Under the pieces are notes generated by a model. It did not search any database. It was not told the DNA's origin and worked only from the letters and a program-made list of their open reading frames with translations. The position numbers and the translations under genes are program-made. A stretch of 64,000 bases of DNA from Blastobasis lacticolella (lineage: Eukaryota > Arthropoda > Insecta > Lepidoptera > Blastobasidae), in assembly GCA_905147135.1 (NCBI GenBank), contig LR990050.1:20210001-20274000 (forward strand). The letters run 5' to 3'. This document shows, one piece after another, positions 47,701-59,700 of this stretch. Position 1 is the first letter of the stretch; every line of letters begins with the position of its first letter.

Positions 47701-50700
47701 GACCCTTATTACACTGGGGCTAGGTGTCCCGCAAGGCATCATTTTGAAACCCTTATTATACTAGGGGTAGGTGTACCGCAAGGTAGCATTTCAGGCTTTA
47801 TGGAACGGTTTTTTTTTTCATTCATTTTTATCTTGATCAGGACGGTGTACCGGACACGATAGCGGCTTTACTCAAGGCCAACATCAACGTGTGGGTGCTG
47901 ACCGGCGACAAGCAGGAGACGGCCATCAACATCGCGCACTCGGCGCGATTACTGCACGCCAGCATGCCGCTGCTGGTACTCAATGAGGACAGCCTTGACG
48001 TGAGTATATCCCATACCATTTTTTTCTGTTTTTTAGTAGCCATCTGTGTCCCATTGCAAGTCCTCGACGCGAGTGTACTTGCCATAATTTTTTTTTTGTT
48101 GCCCTCGGTGCCCCACTGCAGGGCAAAGGCTTCCCCCCGTTTGTACACTTTGACCTATTTGTGGCCAGGTCTCTTCACCCTTTCGCTATACAATAGAATG
48201 TAAAAAATCCTTACTGAAGATCCAACAATCGCTGGGGTAAAGAAATTCTTAAGTGGACGCCGCCATTCGGCAGGCGTAGAGTGGGACGCGCTTCGGCCAT
48301 CTGGAATTATTTCTTTATCATCCGAACGTCAACCTTGGCGTTAGCCAGGGTCCGTTTTACTACTTCTTCTTCTCCATAGTTGTGGAAGGCTAGGTCCGCC
48401 AGTGGACTAGTATAAGCTGGATAATGACCACGAAATAAGTGGCATCCAACTAACGGACACCGTGAGCCTTATTACCGCGCACGTACAAATTTTTTAAATC
48501 AGACAAACCAAGCATTTGTCCTTCATCTCACCTGGTGGTAAGTGATGATGCGGCCGAAGGTGGAGCATGCCTGTCTATGAACAGCCTATTCCTGAAGTTT
48601 GTCCTGAGCAACATGGGCTTCTTTGAAAGGCATGCTACAGGCACCGTCCGCTGGCCGGCGCCGCATCCGTTCCTCTTAAGTTGTAGATGTCCGGTCAATG
48701 ATGGCTGCGCGCCATCAGGGGGACCGTCTGACCACTATCATACCCAATAATAGTGTAGTCGCGGCCATAGGCAGCGGTGACTGTTTACGATCAAGCAGGC
48801 CGTTAGCTTGTTTGCCAAAAATAAAAATATAAAAAATTCATAGTAAAACAACAAAAATGTCATCAGTAAATTGGATACATTGTACATTCAGTAATGATTA
48901 ATTTGCTATATAAATACAGAAGTAATAAAGCTCCCAAAATACTGCCTTGTGACACACCTGGCGCAGGTGTGTCACAAGGCAGCATTTTGGGACCCCTATT
49001 TCCTATACTGGGGCAGGTGTACCTCAAGGCAGCATTTTCGGCGCTTAGCCTTAATTTTAAAAATGACTTTTATTACAAAAAAAAATCCTCCCCCAGGGTA
49101 CCCGCGAGTCGCTGTCCCGCCACGCGCAAGAGTTCGGTTCCCGGCTGCGGCAGCCCAACGAGGTGGCGATGGTCATCGACGGCACCACGCTCAAGTACGC
49201 GATGGGCTGCGACCTCAAGAAGGAGTTCATCGACCTCTGCATCTCCTGCAAGGTGGTGGTCTGCTGCCGGGTCTCGCCCATACAGAAGGCTGAGGTGGGT
49301 GGAGTTCTTATTCTTGCATAGTATGATGTAAAGTCTGTAGTGTGTGCACTTACCTGATTATTTAAAGTGTAAGTTTTGAATAAGAGCCGTTATTTTAATA
49401 TTGTCAACACGCGACCAATTATGAGAAACTTATTAGTAACTACCATGTACCCATAAACAAATACCTATCTATCTAGCCGGTTTACTCGAAATACAGTTTT
49501 ATACTAAAACAATCACACTTTCTGCCACTTTATTGATTCTAAATCCTAGTTGCCAGCATACCCATTCGCTCTGCTAATTCCATCATCCTTGTTCTGCGAC
49601 ATTCTTTACGCGAACCTGGGTCGCCAACATCTCCCGGCTGCATTCTAGTCCATTTGATCCCTCATAATTTTTTTTCTTGATGCTTTTTCAAATTCAGTAA
49701 ATTTTCAATTTGGGTTAATTCTTCTTAAAAATAATTAATGATCTTTAATTATTAGTTAGTTCTTCAAAGTATATTTTTCTTCATACTTCTTTTATTTTAA
49801 TATTAACTAGTGGACCCGGCGCGACTTCGTTCGCGTACACCTACTTTACTCCTACCTACCCTCTTTCTACTTGCTTATAAACCTTCCTCTTGAATCACTC
49901 TATCTGCTGTTGAAACCCGCATCAAAATCCGTTGCGTAGTTTCAAAGATTTAAGCATACAAAGGGACATAGGGACAGAGAAAGCGACTTTGTTTTATACT
50001 ATGTAGTGATATGTACATGATAAATGGCAGGCTCGCCATGCAATGGGTGGCGAAATGAATGAAAAACACTGACTGCGTTCAGATGTATATTGACTAATAT
50101 TACATTATGCTCGCACCTTATATGTACTAAAAAGGGGGGAGAGGGGAGAACACACAATACAGTCGCTTTCCGCGTTTGTCTGATCTGTCTGTACATCCGT
50201 TGACTCAACATAAACCACGCAACATATGATGCGGTTTTCACCATCAGTTAGAGAATTTATTCCGGAAGGTTTATATGTATGTATAATACATGCATATCAT
50301 AGTAAAGAAAAGTCAAGAAAGTCCGTGCGAATCCGGGACGGGTCGCTAGTTGTTTAAACAATAAAGGTTTTTCGGCAAGACTAATTCACTAAATGGCGCT
50401 ACTGTGTCAGGTCCGCTGTCACATTACTGCCGCGTTATTGGACGGACGGAATATCTGTAGGTTGACGCTTCCATTCCAGCTGTATACGCTGTATAATGTA
50501 TTTTAGGGACAGTTTGCTAGGGCAGCCAAATGATGATGATTATGAGTTTGCTAGCTTTACTAGTTTGTTTGCGAATTATGTTGCTGAAATGCGTTATTAT
50601 CCGCGTCATGAAAGAAGAGACTTGTCAAATGAGGGGATTTTGCGCACGTACTCTCGCGCTTACAATCTAAATTGAAAGACATCGGCATAAACAAAAATAT

Positions 50701-53700
50701 TTAGTAAAATTTACAATTCACTTCGCCGTAATTAGCGACGTTTTAGTTGCGGCCGCTGTACGTTTTTGTAGCGCTTTGAAATTGTCGACGCCGTGTTCTG
50801 CTTCTCTCGCCATAAAAGTGTATAAAGTGTATACGTCGTACACAAGTTTTCTACATTGTCGGTTTAAAGTTTAACTTCGAGGCATAATTTACCGTGATAA
50901 TAAACAATGAAAACAAAGGACACCAAAACAGCTATCAACTTTTGCTCTCGAACCGCTAAGCGGCCCGCCCGCTCCCCTCTCGCGCCGCACACCGCCAATG
51001 TAACCCACAAATCGTCCACTGCGCAAGTCGAACCACGTAACCCGCCAAGTCTCATCTTACATTACACTAGTTGTACATGGATTGTGTCCATGTAACGCTA
51101 GGCTAAAGTAACCCTCCAGGGATAACGTAAGGATATAAGTTTAGAATATCACAATGTTCAAGGTTGTCTAGAAGAAATCCCATTGTGGGATAAGCCCGCC
51201 TTTGCTTTGTAATTTTTATTTGTAACTTTTGTATTTATTAGGCAATAAAGAATATAATAATAATAATATAGTTTACAATAAAGTTTACATACATACATAC
51301 GATCGCAATTCCTCTCCCCCAGGTGGTGGAGATGGTGTCAGTGGCGACGGGCGCCGTGACGCTGGCGATCGGCGACGGCGCCAACGACGTGGCCATGATC
51401 CAGCGCGCGGCCGTGGGCGTCGGCATCTCCGGCGTCGAGGGCTTGCAGGCCGTGTGCGCCTCGGACTATAGCATCGCACAGGTGAGCTATGGGAGATGGT
51501 GTCAGTGGCGACGGCGCCAACGACGTGGCCATGATCCAGCGCGCGGCCGTGGGCGTCGGCATCTCCGGCGTCGAGGGCTTGCAGGCCGTGTGCGCCTCGG
51601 ACTATAGCATCGCACAGGTGAGCTATGGGAGATGGTGTCAGTGGCGACGGCGCCAACGACGTGGCCATGATCCAGCGCGCGGCCGTGGGCGTCGGCATCT
51701 CCGGCGTCGAGGGCTTGCAGGCCGTGTGCGCCTCGGACTATAGCATCGCACAGGTGAGCTATGGGAGATGGTGTCAGTGGCGACGGCGCCAACGACGTGG
51801 CCATGATCCAGCGCGCGGCCGTGGGCGTCGGCATCTCCGGCGTCGAGGGCTTGCAGGCCGTGTGCGCCTCGGACTATAGCATCGCACAGGTGAGCTATGG
51901 GAGATGGTGTCAGTGGCGACGGCGCCAACGACGTGGCCATGATCCAGCGCGCGGCCGTGGGCGTCGGCATCTCCGGCGTCGAGGGCTTGCAGGCCGTGTG
52001 CGCCTCGGACTATAGCATCGCACAGGTGAGCTATGGGAGATGGTGTCAGTGGCGACGGCGCCAACGACGTGGCCATGATCCAGCGCGCGGCCGTGGGCGT
52101 CGGCATCTCCGGCGTCGAGGGCTTGCAGGCCGTGTGCGCCTCGGACTATAGCATCGCACAGGTGAGCTATGGGAGATGGTGTCAGTGGCGACGGCGCCAA
52201 CGACGTGGCCATGATCCAGCGCGCGGCCGTGGGCGTCGGCATCTCCGGCGTCGAGGGCTTGCAGGCCGTGTGCGCCTCGGACTATAGCATCGCACAGGTG
52301 AGCTATGGGAGATGGGGTCTCTTTGTCGTACTGTCATGCACACATACGTACTCACGCCCGTATCCCATATGGGTAGGCAGAGACTATCTAATGCCACAGA
52401 AAGTGCTAAGAAATTGATTTATCAATGTTCACAATACTTCCGTCTAACCAAAATGTCACCCTGAATGATATTTACCATACAATGATACACATAAAAATGG
52501 AAAATCCAAGTCCAATCCAACGTGAAGTTCAAGTGAATTTCAACCTTACGATGATAAACCATTTTCTTGGCCGACCGTACACTTAGTACACCAAATTGCC
52601 GTCTTTAGACCTAAGAATTGACATCTAATTTCTTATTACTTTTAACTGAAATTATTATTACTTATGTTCAGTGAATAATAAGAAAAGTAATAAAAATCCC
52701 TAATAAAATATAATTTGTATTGTCTTCATACAGTTCCGGTTTCTACTGCGACTCCTTCTGGTCCATGGCGCGTGGAACTACTCGCGAATAAGCAAGCTCA
52801 TCCTGTACTGCTTCTACAAGAACATCTGTCTGTACGTCATCGAGCTGTGGTTCGCCATATACTCTGCCTGGTTAGTATTCGTGGTTTTGCGGGTAGACTT
52901 GAACAAGAAATTAATTTGTATTGTAAGATAGAAAAATAATGTAAGTTTTTAGAAATACAAATAAATAAAAGTAAACAGACCGTATGCTCCATGACCGCCA
53001 TCTCATCCGATGTAAAGCGGTCATATGACGATGAATTCATTTACATCAGTAGCCTAAATTCAGAAGCAAAAACGTGAGAGCAAATCAAAGTGGAATGTAT
53101 TGCTTAATTTATATTATAAGGTTCATTTTTGTATAACATATATTATGTTACGAATTTGGTCAAATGTAATAAGCGCAATATTTGTCTACCCTCATTGACG
53201 AATACCCGACGATTACCCTCACTTGGAATTCTCTAACGACTACCAGTGCGATGAAAGTGTAGTGAATAACCACGAAAGTCTTAAAACCCAGTGGTATATG
53301 AGGTAACATGTGTGTGGTGGTCCCCAGGTCGGGCCAGATCCTGTTCGAGCGCTGGACGATCGGGTTCTACAACGTGATCTTCACGGCGCTGCCGCCCTTC
53401 GCCATCGGACTCTTCGACAAGATATGCTCCTCGGAGACCATGCTCAGGGTAACATTATGATAATTCACAGTCAGGGTCCCCAGCGGAAGACCTTGGTCAA
53501 TCTCGCTTATTATTCTGTTATGGGTAGTAAGATTGAGGGGAGGCAAACGGGTCACATGTACATCTGCAAACGTGTACGCCCGTTGCTGGAAACCCTTAAT
53601 ATGGTACCGGCTCGGGTATACTGCTTTAGGAAGATAATTCCACAGAATTATAGGTCGCGGCAAGAAGTTTCTTGAATAGCATAAGGTAGTCTAGCTGATA

Positions 53701-56700
53701 CGGCAATCGTTTCATAGCGATTCGCGGCGTTCTCAATACTAACGCTCTGGCTCCAAATGTCATTTAGTGATCGCATATGCCAAATCCCATGCATTTTCCC
53801 TGCAAATTTACTGTCTATGGCGACAATAGAAAACATCTTGGCTCGTCGGTGATGATGATTAAGGCCATGACACGTAAGTCGAGCGACGAACGAAACGCGC
53901 AGGGAATTGTTGCGCACGCAATTATTATCTTCACGTATCGGTAACTCGGTATCGGTTCGCGAGAATAATAAATTTTGTTTAATGTTGTGTTGGCATATTT
54001 ACTATAGTATAGAATCACACAAATCACGTACAATTTCAACATTCTAAGATTTTTTTTTAAATAATGAGCAATCGATCGATAACAATTATGTGTGCGTCCG
54101 CGGGGCGTCGTATCGGTGCGGGGAACGAAGTGCTCGCGGGAGCCAATCACGCAACGCAAGCTGTATCCTCATATCCTCCCCCACGACACCTCATTTTTTA
54201 CTTCTGCGCACTCAAGGTCACCGCTCGACTTACGTGCCGTGACATATTTATTTATTTTATTTTTCTTTATTAAGGAAAACAAACAGCTTGCGATAAAAGA
54301 CAATAAGTGTCACGTTAGCCATCGAAGTTTCCACTGCCTAAGTAACTGTAACCCGTTCCCCCAGCACCCGATCCTGTACCTGCCGTCGCAGCAGGGGCTG
54401 CTGTTCAACGTGCGCGTGTTCTGCATCTGGGTGCTCAACTCGCTGCTGCACTCCGTGCTGCTGTTCTGGCTGCCCGTGGCCGCCACCGCGCACCACGTGC
54501 TCTGGCCCGCGGGCAAGGACGGCGGCTACCTCGTGCTGGGGAACTTCGTCTACACGGTGAGGGTCCCCGCTCGGGCCCCCGGGCCAGGACGGGGCTGCCT
54601 CGGGGCCGCCACCGCGCACCACGTGCTCTGGCCCGCGGGCAAGGACGGCGGCTACCTCGTGCTGGGGAACTTCGTCTACACGGTGAGGGTCCCCGCTCGG
54701 GCCCCCGGGCCAGGACGGGGCTGCCTCGGGGCCGCCACCGCGCACCACGTGCTCTGGCCCGCGGGCAAGGACGGCGGCTACCTCGTGCTGGGGAACTTCG
54801 TCTACACGGTGAGGGTCCCCGCTCGGGCCCCCGGGCCAGGACGGGGCTGCCTCGGGGCCGCCACCGCGCACCACGTGCTCTGGCCCGCGGGCAAGGACGG
54901 CGGCTACCTCGTGCTGGGGAACTTCGTCTACACGGTGAGGGTCCCCGCTCGGGCCCCCGGGCCAGGACGGGGCTGCCTCGGGGCCGCCACCGCGCACCAC
55001 GTGCTCTGGCCCGCGGGCAAGGACGGCGGCTACCTCGTGCTGGGGAACTTCGTCTACACGGTGAGGGTCCCCGCTCGGGCCCCCGGGCCAGGACGGGGCT
55101 GCCTCGGGGCCGCCACCGCGCACCACGTGCTCTGGCCCGCGGGCAAGGACGGCGGCTACCTCGTGCTGGGGAACTTCGTCTACACGGTGAGGGTCCCCGC
55201 TCGGGCCCCCGGGCCAGGACGGGGCTGCCTCGGGGCCGCCACCGCGCACCACGTGCTCTGGCCCGCGGGCAAGGACGGCGGCTACCTCGTGCTGGGGAAC
55301 TTCGTCTACACGGTGAGGGTCCCCGCTCGGGCCCCCGGGCCAGGACGGGGCTGCCTCGGGGCCGCCACCGCGCACCACGTGCTCTGGCCCGCGGGCAAGG
55401 ACGGCGGCTACCTCGTGCTGGGGAACTTCGTCTACACGGTGAGGGTCCCCGCTCGGGCCCCCGGGCCAGGACGGGGCTGCCTCGGGGCCGCCACCGCGCA
55501 CCACGTGCTCTGGCCCGCGGGCAAGGACGGCGGCTACCTCGTGCTGGGGAACTTCGTCTACACGGTGAGGGTCCCCGCTCGGGCCCCCGGGCCAGGACGG
55601 GGCTGCCTCGGGGCCGCCACCGCGCACCACGTGCTCTGGCCCGCGGGCAAGGACGGCGGCTACCTCGTGCTGGGGAACTTCGTCTACACGGTGAGGGTCC
55701 CCGCTCGGGCCCCCGGGCCAGGACGGGGCTGCCTCGGGGCCGCCACCGCGCACCACGTGCTCTGGCCCGCGGGCAAGGACGGCGGCTACCTCGTGCTGGG
55801 GAACTTCGTCTACACGGTGAGGGTCCCCGCTCGGGCCCCCGGGCCAGGACGGGGCTGCCTCGGGGCCGCCACCGCGCACCACGTGCTCTGGCCCGCGGGC
55901 AAGGACGGCGGCTACCTCGTGCTGGGGAACTTCGTCTACACGGTGAGGGTCCCCGCTCGGGCCCCCGGGCCAGGACGGGGCTGCCTCGGGGCCGCCACCG
56001 CGCACCACGTGCTCTGGCCCGCGGGCAAGGACGGCGGCTACCTCGTGCTGGGGAACCTCGTCTACACGGTGAGGGTCCCCGCTCGGGCCCCCGGGCCAGG
56101 ACGGGGCTGCCTCGGGGCCGCCACCGCGCACCACGTGCTCTGGCCCGCGGGCAAGGACGGCGGCTACCTCGTGCTGGGGAACTTCGTCTACACGGTGAGT
56201 GCCCCCGCCCCGCTCGGGCCCCCGGGCCAGGACGGGGCTGCCTCGGGGCCGCCACCGCGCACCACGTGCTCTGGCCCGCGGGCAAGGACGGCGGCTACCT
56301 CGTGCTGGGGAACTTCGTCTACACGGTGAGTGCCCCCGCCCCGCTCGGGCCCCCGGGCCAGGACGGGGCTGCCTCGGGGCCGCCACCGCGCACCACGTGC
56401 TCTGGCCCGCGGGCAAGGACGGCGGCTACCTCGTGCTGGGGAACTTCGTCTACACGGTGAGTGCCCCCGCTCGGGCCCCCGGGCCAGGACGGCGGCTGCC
56501 TCGGGGCCGCCACCGCGCACCACGTGCTCTGGCCCGCGGGCAAGGACGGCGGCTACCTCGTGCTGGGGAACTTCGTCTACACGGTGAGGGTCCCCGCTCG
56601 GGCCCCCGGGCCAGGACGGGGCTGCCTCGGGGCCGCCACCGCGCACCACGTGCTCTGGCCCGCGGGCAAGGACGGCGGCTACCTCGTGCTGGGGAACTTC

Positions 56701-59700
56701 GTCTACACGGTGAGGGTCCCCGCTCGGGCCCCCGGGCCAGGACGGGGCTGCCTCGGGGCCGCCACCGCGCACCACGTGCTCTGGCCCGCGGGCAAGGACG
56801 GCGGCTACCTCGTGCTGGGGAACTTCGTCTACACGGTGAGTGCCCCCGCTCGGGCCCCCGGGCCAGGACGGCGGCTGCCTCGGGGCCGCCACCGCGCACC
56901 ACGTGCTCTGGCCCGCGGGCAAGGACGGCGGCTACCTCGTGCTGGGGAACTTCGTCTACACGGTGAGTGCCCCCGCTCGGGCCCCCGGGCCAGGACGGGG
57001 CTGCCTCGGGGCCGCCACCGCGCACCACGTGCTCTGGCCCGCGGGCAAGGACGGCGGCTACCTCGTGCTGGGGAACTTCGTCTACACGGTGAGGGTCCCC
57101 GCTCGGGCCCCCGGGCCAGGACGGGGCTGCCTCGGGGCCGCCACCGCGCACCACGTGCTCTGGCCCGCGGGCAAGGACGGCGGCTACCTCGTGCTGGGGA
57201 ACTTCGTCTACACGGTGAGTGCCCCCGCTCGGGCCCCCGGGCCAGGACGGCGGCTGCCTCGGGGCCGCCACCGCGCACCACGTGCTCTGGCCCGCGGGCA
57301 AGGACGGCGGCTACCTCGTGCTGGGGAACTTCGTCTACACGGTGAGGGTCCCCGCTCGGGCCCCCGGGCCAGGACGGGGCTGCCTCGGGGCCGCCACCGC
57401 GCACCACGTGCTCTGGCCCGCGGGCAAGGACGGCGGCTACCTCGTGCTGGGGAACTTCGTCTACACGGTGAGGGTCCCCGCTCGGGCCCCCGGGCCAGGA
57501 CGGGGCTGCCTCGGGGCCGCCACCGCGCACCACGTGCTCTGGCCCGCGGGCAAGGACGGCGGCTACCTCGTGCTGGGGAACTTCGTCTACACGGTGAGGG
57601 TCCCCGCTCGGGCCCCCGGGCCAGGACGGGGCTGCCTCGGGGCCGCCACCGCGCACCACGTGCTCTGGCCCGCGGGCAAGGACGGCGGCTACCTCGTGCT
57701 GGGGAACTTCGTCTACACGGTGAGGGTCCCCGCTCGGGCCCCCGGGCCAGGACGGGGCTGCCTCGGGGCCGCCACCGCGCACCACGTGCTCTGGCCCGCG
57801 GGCAAGGACGGCGGCTACCTCGTGCTGGGGAACTTCGTCTACACGGTGAGGGTCCCCGCTCGGGCCCCCGGGCCAGGACGGGGCTGCCTCGGGGCCGCCA
57901 CCGCGCACCACGTGCTCTGGCCCGCGGGCAAGGACGGCGGCTACCTCGTACTGGGGAACTTCGTCTACACGGTGACTCACCCACACATACGTACATTTAT
58001 TCCTCAGTACACTGGACAATTGTTGCGGAGTAGTACAGATACGCGCAGTAGTTATCGTTAGTTTGACGCTCCAGGTGGCATTTCTATTTATGTGTTTTAT
58101 AACTCACCTTTTTTGGCCGTACCTATCTCGCGACGACAGATGTCTCAGTGGAACGCCTTATGGTACAGGGAAAGGTGGAAGGCACAAGACCACGCGGAAC
58201 ATCACCGATGCGCTGGACCGACCAAGTGAAAGCTGCCGTTAATAGTACCCTCCTTGAGTGTACCAAGAAAACAGCAGTTCGAGAAGAGTGGCCACGGATA
58301 GTGAAGCGTACTGCCAATCCTCAACCGGCGACCACGACCACTCAGTCAAGAGTGTAGCTATTTAGAAGAAGAGACTTTATTTAGATTTTTTATACCCCTA
58401 TGGTGGCAAACAAGCTTACGGCCTGCCTGATGGTAAGCAGTCACCGCAGCTTATGGACGTTCGCAATACCAGAGGCATTACCGACTCCGTAAAAACCTTT
58501 AAACCCCTTTCTTGAAGAACTTGCATGTTGTACTCTCCAGGAAAAACCTCTCCAGATTTCTGTGGTTCTATACTAATGTAATCTCTCTCTGTTTCCCTAG
58601 TACGTGGTGCTGACGGTGTGCCTGAAGGCGGGGCTGGCGACCAACTCGTGGACGTGGGTCACGCACGTCTCCATCTGGGGGTCGGTCGCCATGTGGGTCG
58701 TCTTCATACTCATATACAGGTATGGCCGTTGCTGCAATACTCTATAGTAGACACCGTAAGACAATAATCTAGGCAGACCTTGTTATACATTTTTTAACCC
58801 ACCTACATCTTTGGAATTTATAATAGCAGCTGTTTATACTCTGGGCTGGGTCAATGACCGCTATCGCTAATTCATTAATGGCATCTGCTATATTATCATA
58901 TTCTCAACTTAGCTAATCCCCTTCTCGTATCAGAATATCTCAATGCACATTCCATTTCCGAATACTATCGAGTACACTAAATCATGAACACCGAAGAACA
59001 GAAAATAAAAAGTAACCTTAAATTAAAACTTATACCGAATGTTGGTGAATGGTGGCAACAGAAACATGAGGTCTGTTGATCCTTTATCCGTGTCCCATTC
59101 AAATGTGGGTGGATGATAAAGCAGAATGCAGGGTACAAATGGATGAAAATGATTTTATTGTCACAGTGACAACGCATCTGCGGTTCTGCATCTTTCATAC
59201 ATGGCACCCAAGTGCTGCAGATCCGAATTCATCAGATGGGTCTGCTAGTACGTCACTGAGTTTTGATATAAAGCTGAGGCTAGGAATCTGTCACAATAAT
59301 GAGCCCAATTTTTCAGACAACAGTTGCAGGACGTTCTGTGATGCTCTGAACTTATAGTTCATGCCCACTAGATTGGCAATAAAGTGCCTCGATCTCTCTG
59401 TCAACTACTGTCATTATTTCATGAAAAACACATGAATACTGTTCTAAACTTTTCTATTTCGTTATATTGTAACGAATACGCTTATTTAAAGTGTCATAGC
59501 TATCGCTATGACCGCTTACAAATTAGTTCTGAACGGCTAGCACAAGTGTGCCCGCGGCCGCGACACATCTCGCGTCGCGAGAAAGCGTTTGTTTCCCTCT
59601 CTCAATACTAAGCTGTATCCATGTCGCGCCTTTTCATCGAACGCGAGAGTACACTCGTGCACGCCTTACCTCCCGAGAGATCGATGCCCTGTATCGCCCC

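Noticed and set aside
51285..52417. Repeated 84- and 110-residue frames
   Set aside because: Shadows of the 136-bp array; no homology except the exon 16 frame.
54092..58061. Very long open frames on both strands (up to 745 codons)
   Set aside because: They are produced by the GC-rich 126-bp array, whose length is a multiple of three. The true coding part is exon 19; minus-strand frames are shadows.
59076..59357. 93-codon open frame in intron 20
   Set aside because: Not related to P4-ATPases, and exons 20 and 21 join in frame without it.
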